A stretch of 41,990 bases of DNA from Mycobacteriales bacterium (GTDB lineage: Bacteria; Actinomycetota; Actinomycetes; JAFAQI01; DASSKL01), in contig DASSKL010000067.1 in assembly GCA_035690485.1 (NCBI GenBank), forward strand, positions 1 to 41,990. The letters are read 5' to 3'. Shown one piece after another: positions 9,042-18,786 of this stretch. The notes under the pieces are model-generated. The model saw only the letters and a program-made list of their open reading frames with translations, was not told the DNA's origin and ran no database searches. The translations under genes and the position numbers were made by a program. How positions within the stretch are numbered: the stretch's first letter is position 1; each line of letters starts with the position of its first letter.

Positions 9042-9452
9042 TCAGCCGTCCTCGTCGTAGCCGGGGTCGACCGCCTCCGGGTCCATCTCGAGCAGGTCCG
9101 CCACCTGCTCGACCACCACGTCGTGCACGAGCCCCGCGAGGTCGCCGCGGTCGTGGGCGCGCATCTCCAGCGGGCGGCGGTAGACGACGACACGCGCCGG
9201 CTCGCCCGGCAGGCCGGGGACGACCCGCGCCAGCGGGATCTCACCGTCGTCGCCCGGCGGTTCCGGGGGGACGTCCTCGACCGCGAACTCGACCCCGCGC
9301 AGCTCCGCCGCCCACCGCTGCTCGAGGTCTTCGACCGCGTCGAGCACGAGGTCATCGAACTGCTCGGCCCGGCTCCGGCGCAGCGGCACCGCCGCCGGCG
9401 CGAGCGGCCCGCGAGCGCCGCGCCCGTGCCGATCCCGGCGGCTGTCGGTCAC
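9042..9452 (-). CDS. Metallopeptidase-family (zincin-like, Rv3259-type) protein with degenerate active site
   Basis: 136 residues from GTG 9452. The R-R-X-R-H-G-R-G-A-R-G-P-L start, the V-V-V-Y-R-R-P-L-E strand and the C-terminal helix place it in the actinobacterial branch of the zincin_1 (PF06262) family, the gene found beside DUF3499 and manB in mycobacteria. Where the family has HEXXH, this protein reads EQVAD (residues 115-119), so both zinc ligands are missing and it is probably not an active protease. The frame is open upstream to an ATG at 9518, but the conserved start and a TAGGCT box 7 nt before GTG 9452 favour the shorter form. It is convergent with DUF5719 and divergent from DUF3499. 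Family fairly sure, role unknown. Confidence 0.72.
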   Translation of the reverse strand: MTDSRRDRHGRGARGPLAPAAVPLRRSRAEQFDDLVLDAVEDLEQRWAAELRGVEFAVEDVPPEPPGDDGEIPLARVVPGLPGEPARVVVYRRPLEMRAHDRGDLAGLVHDVVVEQVADLLEMDPEAVDPGYDEDG

Positions 9453-9459
9453 GAGACCG

Positions 9460-9465
9460 AGCCTA
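9460..9465 (-). promoter_or_regulatory. -10 box (TAGGCT) for a leaderless zincin-like transcript
   Basis: On the minus strand TAGGCT ends 7 nt before GTG 9452, the normal -10 to +1 distance, so transcription would begin at the start codon. No Shine-Dalgarno is visible, which agrees with leaderless translation. Confidence 0.5.
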
Positions 9466-9534
9466 AGTGCTCGCTGCGGCCACGACACGATCGGCACGCA
9501 GCGTCCGAGAGTGGTCACAGCGCGTCCGGAGGGC

Positions 9535-9540
9535 TACCTT
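9535..9540 (+). promoter_or_regulatory. Candidate -10 box (TACCTT) for DUF3499, leaderless
   Basis: TACCTT ends 8 nt before GTG 9549 and no Shine-Dalgarno is seen, again consistent with transcription starting at the start codon. Confidence 0.35.
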
Positions 9541-9548
9541 TCCCGGTC

Positions 9549-9905
9549 GTGAGTCCTCTTCGGCGCTGCTCGCGCACCGCGTGCGGACGCCCCGCCGTCG
9601 CGACGCTCACCTACGTCTACTCCGACTCCACCGCCGTGGTCGGCCCGCTGGCCACCTACGCCGAGCCGCACTGCTACGACCTGTGCGAGATCCACGCGGC
9701 TCGTCTCACGGCACCGCGCGGCTGGGAGGTCGTCCGGCTCCCCGGTGAGCCCGGTGGCGGCGGCCCCGGCGCCGACGACCTCGAAGCGCTGGCCAACGCC
9801 GTCCGCGAGGCGGCCCGGCCCTCGTCCGCGCAACCGGCGCCGCCCGACTCGGCGACCGTCGGCCGCCGCGGGCACCTGCGCGTCCTGCGCTCGCCGACCG
9901 AGTAG
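9549..9905 (+). CDS. DUF3499 family protein (Rv3258-type)
   Basis: 118 residues from GTG 9549. The N-terminal half has paired cysteines C7/C12 and C42/C46 in the pattern C-S-R-T-A-C ... C-Y-D-L-C, with TLTYVYSDSTAVVGPL between, the signature of DUF3499; it probably binds a metal. The C-terminal third is low-complexity Gly/Ala/Pro. Function unknown. It always sits near manB and the zincin-like gene, so the start was fixed by the conserved N-terminus and not by the longer open frame that continues upstream through other genes. Confidence 0.85.
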   Translation: MSPLRRCSRTACGRPAVATLTYVYSDSTAVVGPLATYAEPHCYDLCEIHAARLTAPRGWEVVRLPGEPGGGGPGADDLEALANAVREAARPSSAQPAPPDSATVGRRGHLRVLRSPTE

Positions 9906-9928
9906 CGGCCGGCCGGCGGCTGCCCGGC

Positions 9929-9956
9929 TAAAGGTTTTCGCGATCCCTGCCGATAT
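9929..9956 (+). promoter_or_regulatory. Sigma-28 (FliA/WhiG)-like promoter candidate upstream of the zinc-ribbon gene
   Basis: TAAAGG begins at 9929 and GCCGATAT spans 9949-9956. FliA/WhiG promoters have TAAA, about 15 bp, then GCCGATAA; here the spacer between TAAA and GCCGATA is 16 bp. The start of ORF 9998 lies about 40 nt downstream. Resemblance only. Confidence 0.3.
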
Positions 9957-9997
9957 CCCGGTCGTTCCACCCCGAAGCCCACCGGGAAGAGGTCGAG

Positions 9998-10258
9998 ATG
10001 CCCGCCACCGCCGCAGCCCGCGCGATCGTCCCTTCGCAGCGTGCGGAGGTCCCCACCTCCCTGACCCAGCCGGGCGCGCGCGCGATGCGCTGCCCCGCCT
10101 GCGACAGCGAGCGGGTGACCGAGCTCACGATGACGCTGACCGACGGCTCGACCGTCGACTTCCTGTCCTGCCACCGCTGCGAGCACAAGCGCTGGACCCA
10201 AGGCGGTCGCACCCTCGAGCTCACCAGCGTCCTGGGCAAGGCCCGCAAGGAGCGGTAG
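9998..10258 (+). CDS. Small zinc-ribbon protein, function unknown
   Basis: 86 residues. A zinc ribbon is formed by Cys32, Cys35, Cys58 and Cys61 (RCPACDSE ... LSCHRCEHKRW), resembling the ribbon of transcription elongation factors and RNA polymerase subunits, on a short disordered N-terminus. ATG 9998 has a purine-rich GAAGAGG sequence about 8 nt upstream. Small proteins of this kind occur between DUF3499 and manB in other actinomycetes. It could bind nucleic acid or a protein partner; no function can be stated. Confidence 0.8.
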   Translation: MPATAAARAIVPSQRAEVPTSLTQPGARAMRCPACDSERVTELTMTLTDGSTVDFLSCHRCEHKRWTQGGRTLELTSVLGKARKER

Positions 10259-10293
10259 GCGGCGTTCCGGCCGGTAGGACCGGAAGGGCCGGA

Positions 10294-10299
10294 TAGGCT
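10294..10299 (+). promoter_or_regulatory. -10 box (TAGGCT) for leaderless manB
   Basis: TAGGCT ends 8 nt before GTG 10308 and no Shine-Dalgarno precedes the start. The TAGGCT and spacer are almost identical to those of the zincin-like gene at 9460. Confidence 0.5.
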
Positions 10300-10307
10300 C
10301 GGTCCCC

Positions 10308-11660
10308 GTGCGGGACCTCTCGACGATCTTCAAGGCGTACGACGTCCGCGGCGTGGTCCCGGACGAGCTCGACGAGGACATCGCCCGGCAGACCGGGGCC
10401 GCGTTCGTCCGGCTGCTCGACGCCCGGCGCATCGTCACCGCGTACGACATGCGCGACTCCTCGCCCGGCCTCGCCGCGGCGTTCGCCGAAGGCGCCACGA
10501 GCCAGGGCGCCGACGTGGTCGAAGCCGGCCTCGGCTCGACCGACCTGCTCTACTTCGCCGCCGGCCGTCTCGACGTGCCGGGCGCGATGTTCACCGCCAG
10601 CCACAACCCGGCCAAGTACAACGGCATCAAGCTCTGCCGCGCCGGGGCCGCCCCCGTCGGGCAGGAGTCCGGGCTCGCCGAGATCCGCGCGATGGTCGAG
10701 CAGGGCCTGCCGGCCCACGGCGGATCGCCGGGCACGGTCACGCGACGGGACCTTCTCGGCGACTATGCCGCCTTCCTGCGCGAGCTGGTCCCCGGTCTCG
10801 ACCGCATCCGCCCGCTGAAGGTCGTGGTCGACGCCGGCAACGGGATGGCCGGGCTGACGGCCCCCGCGGTCCTCGGCGCGCTACCTCTCGACGTGGTTCC
10901 CATGTACTTCGAGCTCGACGGCAGCTTCCCCCACCATGAGGCCAACCCGATCGAGCCTGCCAACACCGTCGACCTGCGCTCCCGGGTCGTCGCAGAGCGG
11001 GCCGACTGCGGGCTGGCGTTCGACGGCGACGCCGACCGGTGTTTCGTCGTCGACGAGCGGGGCGAGGTGATCTCGCCGAGCGTGCTGACCGCCCTGATCG
11101 CGGTCCGCGAGCTGTCGCGGGAGCCTGGCGGCACCGTGATCCACAACCTGATCACCTCCAAGGCGGTGCCCGAGATCGTGCGGGAGCACGGCGGCACGCC
11201 GGTGCGCACCCGGGTGGGGCACTCGTTCATCAAGGCCCGCATGGCCGAGACCGGCGCCGTGTTCGGCGGTGAGCACTCGGGCCACTTCTACTTCCGCGAC
11301 TTCTGGCGGGCCGACTCCGGCATGCTCGCCGCGTTGCACACGCTCGCCGCGCTCGGCACCCAGCAGGGGCCGCTGTCGGCGCTCGCAGCCGGCTACGCCC
11401 GCTACGCCGCCTCCGGAGAGGTCAACTCCCAGGTTCGCGACCAGCAGGGCAGGATGACCGCGGTCGAGCAGGCCTACACCGGGCGTGCCGGCGTCGAGAT
11501 CGACCACCTCGACGGCCTGACCGTCCAGTCGGCCGACGGCTGGTGGTTCAACCTGCGCCCGTCCAACACCGAGCCGTTGCTGCGGCTCAACGTCGAGGCC
11601 CCCGACGAGCAGTCGATGGCACGCATCCGCGACGACGTGCTCAGCCTCGTGCGCCGATGA
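10308..11660 (+). CDS. manB: Phosphomannomutase/phosphoglucomutase
   Basis: 450-residue alpha-D-phosphohexomutase interconverting mannose-6-phosphate and mannose-1-phosphate (GDP-mannose supply for mannolipids, glycoproteins and polysaccharides), often also glucose phosphates. The phosphoserine loop TASHNP has catalytic Ser98; the metal loop DGDADR is at 239-244; the sugar-binding GGEHSGH and the C-terminal phosphate-binding RPSNTEP follow, so all four domains are intact. The length is normal for the bacterial PMM/PGM group. GTG 10308 gives the conserved start IFKAYDVRG. Its stop overlaps nothing essential, but the next gene begins 24 nt later. It heads a probable operon with the Trm112-like and SIS genes, like manB and its neighbours in mycobacteria. 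Confidence 0.95.
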   Translation: MRDLSTIFKAYDVRGVVPDELDEDIARQTGAAFVRLLDARRIVTAYDMRDSSPGLAAAFAEGATSQGADVVEAGLGSTDLLYFAAGRLDVPGAMFTASHNPAKYNGIKLCRAGAAPVGQESGLAEIRAMVEQGLPAHGGSPGTVTRRDLLGDYAAFLRELVPGLDRIRPLKVVVDAGNGMAGLTAPAVLGALPLDVVPMYFELDGSFPHHEANPIEPANTVDLRSRVVAERADCGLAFDGDADRCFVVDERGEVISPSVLTALIAVRELSREPGGTVIHNLITSKAVPEIVREHGGTPVRTRVGHSFIKARMAETGAVFGGEHSGHFYFRDFWRADSGMLAALHTLAALGTQQGPLSALAAGYARYAASGEVNSQVRDQQGRMTAVEQAYTGRAGVEIDHLDGLTVQSADGWWFNLRPSNTEPLLRLNVEAPDEQSMARIRDDVLSLVRR

Positions 11661-11683
11661 GCGCACCTGTCCCTGGAGGAACC

Positions 11684-11869
11684 GTGAACCTCGACCCGGC
11701 GCTGCTGGAGATCCTCGCCTGCCCGCACTGCCACGGCGACCTGCGGGTCGACGACGCGGCCTCCGAGCTGGTGTGCACCCAGTGCGGTTACGCCTACCCG
11801 GTTCGCGACGACATTCCCGTGCTGCTGGTCGACGAGGCGCGTAAGCCCCAGGGCAGCTCGCCCGCGTGA
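11684..11869 (+). CDS. Trm112 family zinc-ribbon protein
   Basis: 61 residues. It begins [14 protein letters not shown], the standard Trm112/YcaR start, and has the zinc pairs Cys13/Cys16 and Cys31/Cys34. Proteins of this family activate or stabilise methyltransferases in eukaryotes and archaea; bacterial roles are less clear. GTG 11684 was preferred because of GGAGGA at 11675-11680. An ATG at 11657 overlapping the manB stop (ATGA) would add nine residues not typical of the family. Confidence 0.85.
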   Translation: MNLDPALLEILACPHCHGDLRVDDAASELVCTQCGYAYPVRDDIPVLLVDEARKPQGSSPA

Positions 11870-11936
11870 GCGCGGCTCCCAGGCGGCGCCTCGCCGCGTT
11901 GTCGCTCGCTCACGTGGCCTCCGGCCACGCTTCGCT

Positions 11937-11978
11937 CCCTTCCGCCTTGCGATGCATCCCTTCCGCTTTGCGATGCAT
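11937..11978 (+). repeat. Two tandem 21-bp repeats carrying in-frame start codons
   Basis: Units 11937-11957 and 11958-11978 differ by one base (C/T) and each ends in GCGATGCAT. Because 21 is a multiple of three, both ATGs (11952 and 11973) are in frame with the SIS gene, whose likely start is GTG 11994. Gain or loss of a unit would add or remove seven residues or a spare start. Confidence 0.85.
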
Positions 11979-11993
11979 CTGCCTGGAAGCCGC

Positions 11994-13148
11994 GTGAGCT
12001 CGTTGCCCGGCAGCCCGCTGGTCGACGAGGACCGCCTCGACGACCCCGCCGCCCTGGAGGCGGCCGATCCCGGGCAGATGCTGCGGGCGGTCGCGACGTC
12101 GGCCGCCCAGATCCGTGAGTCGGCCGACCTCGCCCGCGCGGCCGACCTCGGCCGGCTCGGCGACGCCGGGCGCCCGCGCGCCGTCGTGGTCGCGGGCATG
12201 GGCGGCTCCGGCATCGTCGGTGACGTGCTCGCCGCGGTCGCCGGCGAGAGCTGCCCGGTGCCGGTGGTTGTGCACCGCGGCTACGGACTGCCCGGCTGGG
12301 TGGGTGCCGCCGACCTGCTGATCGCCGTGTCGTCCTCGGGGGCGACCGAGGAGACCTTGTCCGCCACCGACGAGGGTCTGCGCCGGGGAGTCGGCTTCAT
12401 GGCCGTCGGCGCCGCGAACTCCCCCCTCGCCGAACGGGCCGCCCAGGCCCGCGCGCCCTACGTCGCGATCGACGCCCGCGGCCGGCTGCCGCGCGCCTGC
12501 CTCTGGTCGCTGGCCACCCCGTTGCTCGTCGCCGGCGACGCCCTGCGAGTCCTGTCGTTGCCGGGTGACGCGCTCGAGGCGGCGGCCGCCCGGCTCGTGG
12601 ATGTCGCCCAGGCCTGCCGACCCGACCGCGAGTCGTTCGTCAACCCCGCCAAGGCGCTCGCCCTGTCGCTCCCCGGCAGCCTGCCGATGATCTGGGGCGC
12701 CGGCCAGGTGGCGGCGGTCGCGGCCTACCGCTTCGCCTGCCAGATCAACGAGAACGCCAAGCTCCCGGCGATGTCGGGCATGATCCCGGAGGCCAACCAC
12801 AACCAGGTCGTCGCCTTCGACGGCCCGCTCGCAGCGGGGGCTCCCGACGACGACATCTTCCGCGATCGGGTCGAGGAGGCGGCGGCGCCGCGCCTCCAGT
12901 TGCTGCTCCTGCGTGACCCCGCGGGCGAGCACCCGCAGGTGACCCGCAGGGCCGACGCCTCCCGGGAGCTGGCCGCGGATCGGGGCATGCGGGTGCAGGA
13001 GCTCGTCGCGGAGGGGTCCGCACCCCTCGAACGGCTCGCCTCGCTGGTCGGGCTCGTCGACTACGCGAGCGTCTATCTCGCGCTGCTGCAGGGCATCGAC
13101 CCCAGCCCGATCGACTCGATCACCGCTCTGAAGCGACGCATCCGGTGA
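11994..13148 (+). CDS. SIS-domain phosphoglucose/phosphomannose isomerase-like protein (Rv3256c-type)
   Basis: 384 residues from GTG 11994. The sugar isomerase fold shows the phosphate-binding loop GMGGSG at 68-73 and the second SIS motif SSSGATEE at 113-120; the C-terminal half has PEANHNQVV, typical of bacterial bifunctional PGI/PMI enzymes in which the His-containing NHN segment is catalytic. It would feed fructose-6-phosphate into mannose-6-phosphate for the ManB step just upstream; isomerase activity is not certain for this actinobacterial branch. GTG 11994 is preceded by GGAAG 4 nt upstream. In-frame ATGs at 11952 and 11973 come from a short tandem repeat and are less likely. The CDF transporter follows after 16 bp. 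Confidence 0.82.
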   Translation: MSSLPGSPLVDEDRLDDPAALEAADPGQMLRAVATSAAQIRESADLARAADLGRLGDAGRPRAVVVAGMGGSGIVGDVLAAVAGESCPVPVVVHRGYGLPGWVGAADLLIAVSSSGATEETLSATDEGLRRGVGFMAVGAANSPLAERAAQARAPYVAIDARGRLPRACLWSLATPLLVAGDALRVLSLPGDALEAAAARLVDVAQACRPDRESFVNPAKALALSLPGSLPMIWGAGQVAAVAAYRFACQINENAKLPAMSGMIPEANHNQVVAFDGPLAAGAPDDDIFRDRVEEAAAPRLQLLLLRDPAGEHPQVTRRADASRELAADRGMRVQELVAEGSAPLERLASLVGLVDYASVYLALLQGIDPSPIDSITALKRRIR

Positions 13149-13164
13149 GCCGCGGCGTCCTGCG

Positions 13165-14094
13165 GTGAGTGCCGACGGCGGGATGCGGGCCGTCGTCGCC
13201 GCGCTGCTCGCGAACTTCGGGATCGCGGTGAGCAAGTTCGTCGGCTTCCTGGTGACCGGCTCGACGGCCATGCTCGCCGAAGCCGTGCACTCCGTCGCCG
13301 ACACCGGCAACCAGGCGCTGCTGCTGTTCGGCAAGCGGCAGGCCGGCCGCCCGGCGGACCCCGCCCACCCCTTCGGCTACGGGCGCAACCGCTACTTCTA
13401 CGGGTTCGTCGTCGCGCTCGTGCTGTTCAGCCTGGGCTCGCTGTTCGCCATCTACGAGGGCGTCCGGAAGATCTCCCACCCGCACGGGCTCGACTCCCCG
13501 GCCGTCGCCATCGGCATCCTGGGCGTGGCGATCGTGCTCGAGGCGCTGTCGTTCCGCACGGCGGTGCACGAGTCGAACCGGGTCCGCGCCGGCAACGGCT
13601 GGGTCGCCTTCATCCGCCGGTCCAAGGCCCCTGAGCTGCCCGTCGTGCTGCTCGAGGACTTCGCCGCGCTCGTCGGTCTGGTCTTCGCGATGGGCGGCGT
13701 CGTCGCCGCGACCGTCACCGGCGACGCCCGCTGGGACGGCGCCGGGTCGATCGCGATCGGCGCCCTGCTCGGCGTCGTCGCCACGGTCCTCGCGGTCGAG
13801 ATGAAGAGCCTGCTCATCGGCGAGAGCGCCGAACCGGCCACCGTCGCGGACATCGCCGCGGCGCTCGTCGACGGTACGACGATCACCCGAATCATCCACC
13901 TGCGCACGATGCACCTGGGGCCCGAGGAGCTGCTGGTCGCGGCCAAGGTCGCGCTCGCCCCGGGACTGTCGATGGCGCAGGTGGCGGCCGCCATCGACGA
14001 CGCGGAGGTCCGGGTGCGGGCGCGGGTGCCGATCGCGCGGCCGATGTATCTCGAACCGGACCTCTACCGCGATCTGGCGGGCGAGTCGACGTCG

Positions 14095-14097
<3 letters not shown>
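13165..14097 (+). CDS. Cation diffusion facilitator (CDF) family transporter
   Basis: 310-residue inner-membrane protein of the Zn/Fe/Mn-exporting CDF family. Hydrophobic segments lie at about 9-29, 80-98, 115-131, 163-182 and 190-208. Transmembrane helix 2 has the metal motif H-S-V-A-D (His42, Asp46); the partner site in helix 5 reads L-L-E-D-F-A-A-L instead of HXXXD, as in the SLC30A9-like branch, so the metal cannot be predicted. A cytoplasmic C-terminal domain follows (about 215-310). GTG 13165 is 16 bp after the SIS gene and gives the shortest sensible start. The gene ends right at the TAGGCT box before ahcY. Confidence 0.88.
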
Positions 14098-16456
<2,359 letters not shown>

Positions 16457-16460
<4 letters not shown>

Positions 16461-17134
16461 AGGGCCGCGTGCTCGTCGTCGACGACGATCCGGCGCTCGC
16501 GGAGATGCTCGGCATCGTGCTGCGCAGCGAGGGCTTCGAGCCGTCGTTCGTGGCCGAGGGCGACCGGGCGCTCGCGGCCTTCCGCGACTTCAAGCCCGAC
16601 GTGGTGCTCCTCGACGTCATGCTGCCCGGCACCGACGGCATCGACGTCTGCCGGCAGATTCGCGCCGAGTCCGGCACGCCGATCGTCATGCTGACCGCCC
16701 GCAGCGACACGATCGACGTGGTGCTGGGGCTCGAGTCAGGCGCGGACGACTACGTGGTCAAGCCGTTCAAGCCCAAGGAACTGGTCGCCCGGGTGCGCGC
16801 CCGGCTGAGGCGCACCGACGAGCCCGCGGCCGAGACGCTGGCGATAGGCGACCTGGAGATCGACGTCGCCGGGCACGTCGTCAGCCGGGCCGGCGGGTCG
16901 GTGGCGCTGACGCCGTTGGAGTTCGACCTGCTCACCACGCTCGCACGCCGACCGCGGCAGGTGTTCACCCGTGAACAGCTGCTCGAGCAGGTGTGGGGCT
17001 ACAAGCATGCGGCCGACACCCGGTTGGTCAACGTGCACGTCCAGCGGCTGCGCTCGAAGATCGAGCGCGACCCCGAGCACCCGGAGATCGTCGTCACGGT
17101 CCGCGGGGTCGGCTACAAGGCCGGCCCGCCGTGA
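16457..17134 (+). CDS. mtrA: Response regulator MtrA, OmpR/PhoB type
   Basis: 225-residue DNA-binding response regulator, partner of MtrB, controlling cell division, cell wall and DNA replication genes in actinomycetes. The receiver domain (4-118) has the acidic pocket VVDDDP and phosphorylation site Asp53 in LLDVMLPGTDG, with Lys102 in VVKPFKPKEL. The winged-helix domain (about 128-223) shows LTPLEFDLL and the recognition segment TRLVNVHVQRLRSKIE, nearly identical to mycobacterial and Streptomyces MtrA. It overlaps mtnA by 4 bp upstream (ATGA) and mtrB by 4 bp downstream (GTGA), so probably has no promoter of its own directly in front. Confidence 0.97.
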
Positions 17135-18786
17135 CCCTCGACGTCGTGCCTCCGGTCGTCAGCGAGCTCAGCCTGGTCGGCCGGCTCGCGCAGCGGTGGC
17201 GGAGCTCGCTGCAGCTGCGCGTCGCCGCCACGACGTTCCTGCTGTCCGGGGTGGTCGTCGCGCTGCTCGGTCTCTACCTGCAGCAGCGGCTGACCGACGG
17301 GCTGCTGTCGGCCAAGGTGACGGCGGCTCTCACCGAGCTCGACGCCGGCGTGACGAAGGCCGACGCGACACTCGGCAGCGCCTACGCGAGCGACCCGGCC
17401 GAGACCGAGACGATCGTCGACTCGCTGTTCGAGGACCTCAAGCGGGCCACCCCGACCGGGTTGTACGACGTGGCACTGATCACGACCTCCTCGACCGAGA
17501 ACGGCCGCATCAGCGGCGAGATCTCCGACACGAGCATCCCGGCCCGGCTCACGGCCTCCGTCGGCGAGGGCAACAAGGCCTACGCCTACGCCCCCTTGCG
17601 CTACCTCGACGGTCACACGGTCGAGGGCCTGATCGCCGGCGGGCCGGTCATCTCGACCGGGGTCGGCCCCTACCAGCTCTACTACTTCTTCCCGCTCGAC
17701 CAGGAAGAGGCGACGATCGCACTCGTCCGCCGGGTGCTGCTCACCGTCGGCGCCATGCTGGTCGTGCTCGTCGTCGGCGTCGCGGCGCTGGTAACCCACC
17801 AGGTCGTCACGCCGGTACGGCAGGCGGCCCGCAGCGCGCAGCGGTTCGCGACCGGCCTGCTCGAGGAGCGGATGCGGGTCCGCGGCAGCGACGAGCTGGC
17901 CCAGCTCGCCACGTCGTTCAACGCGATGGCAGCCTCGCTGCAGAGCCACATCCAGCGACTCGAGTCGTTGTCGCGGCTGCAACGGCGGTTCGTCGCCGAC
18001 GTGTCCCACGAGCTGCGCACGCCCTTGACGACGGTGCGGATGGCCGCCGACATGCTGCACCAGTCGCGCAGCCAGTTCGACCCGGAGGTCGCGCGGTCCG
18101 CGGAGCTGTTGCAGACCCAGCTCAACCGGTTCGAGCTGCTGCTCGCCGACCTGCTCGAGATCAGCCGGCACGACGCCGGCGCCGTCGAGCTCGACACGGA
18201 ACCGGTCGAGCTGCAGCAGCTCGTGCGCCAGGTCGTCGACGACGTGCGCGTGCTCGCCGAACGGCGGGCCTGCGACGTCGTGCTCGACCTGCCGGGTGAC
18301 CCGGTCGTGGTCGACGCCGACGCGCGCCGGCTCGGCCGGGTGCTGCGCAACCTGCTCGGCAACGCGCTGGAGCACGGCGCCGGGCAGCCGGTCGAGGTTT
18401 CGTTGCGTGCCGGTGACGGTTGCGCCGCGGTCAGCGTCCGTGACCGCGGGCCGGGCCTGCGCCCTGGTGAGGCCGGCCTGGTGTTCAACCGGTTCTGGCG
18501 CGCCGACCCGGCCCGATCCCGGCACACCGGCGGCACCGGCCTCGGCCTGTCGATCGCCCTGGAGGACACCCGGTTGCACGGCGGCTGGCTGCAGGCATGG
18601 GGGGAGCCGGGCCGCGGCGCGGTGTTCCGGATGACGGTGCCCCTGCGCGTCGGCGCGTCGTTCGCCGCCTCGCCGCTGCCGCTCGACCCGACCGAGACAG
18701 AGTCGACCCAGACGGCGCCGGCCGCTCCGCAGCCACGCGATCCGGTGGCGGCCGTCCTGCCCGGCCAGCCCGGGATGCCCCAGTGA
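17131..18786 (+). CDS. mtrB: Sensor histidine kinase MtrB
   Basis: 551-residue membrane kinase phosphorylating MtrA. GTG 17131 overlaps the mtrA stop. Membrane helices are at about 33-51 and 199-221, flanking an extracytoplasmic sensor of some 145 residues; HAMP follows (about 222-275). The H-box is VSHELRTP with His293. The ATPase domain has the N-box NLLGNALEHG near 408-417, the DRGPGL segment and the G-T-G-L-G-L loop. The C-terminal 50 residues are disordered and Pro/Thr-rich. All kinase motifs are present. It overlaps lpqB by one base (TGATG), and the partner lipoprotein LpqB binds the sensor domain in mycobacteria. Confidence 0.97.
   Translation: MTLDVVPPVVSELSLVGRLAQRWRSSLQLRVAATTFLLSGVVVALLGLYLQQRLTDGLLSAKVTAALTELDAGVTKADATLGSAYASDPAETETIVDSLFEDLKRATPTGLYDVALITTSSTENGRISGEISDTSIPARLTASVGEGNKAYAYAPLRYLDGHTVEGLIAGGPVISTGVGPYQLYYFFPLDQEEATIALVRRVLLTVGAMLVVLVVGVAALVTHQVVTPVRQAARSAQRFATGLLEERMRVRGSDELAQLATSFNAMAASLQSHIQRLESLSRLQRRFVADVSHELRTPLTTVRMAADMLHQSRSQFDPEVARSAELLQTQLNRFELLLADLLEISRHDAGAVELDTEPVELQQLVRQVVDDVRVLAERRACDVVLDLPGDPVVVDADARRLGRVLRNLLGNALEHGAGQPVEVSLRAGDGCAAVSVRDRGPGLRPGEAGLVFNRFWRADPARSRHTGGTGLGLSIALEDTRLHGGWLQAWGEPGRGAVFRMTVPLRVGASFAASPLPLDPTETESTQTAPAAPQPRDPVAAVLPGQPGMPQ

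Noticed and set aside
9453-9518. Longer start for the zincin-like protein
   Set aside because: The extra residues are not family-like and the -10 box would lie inside the coding part.
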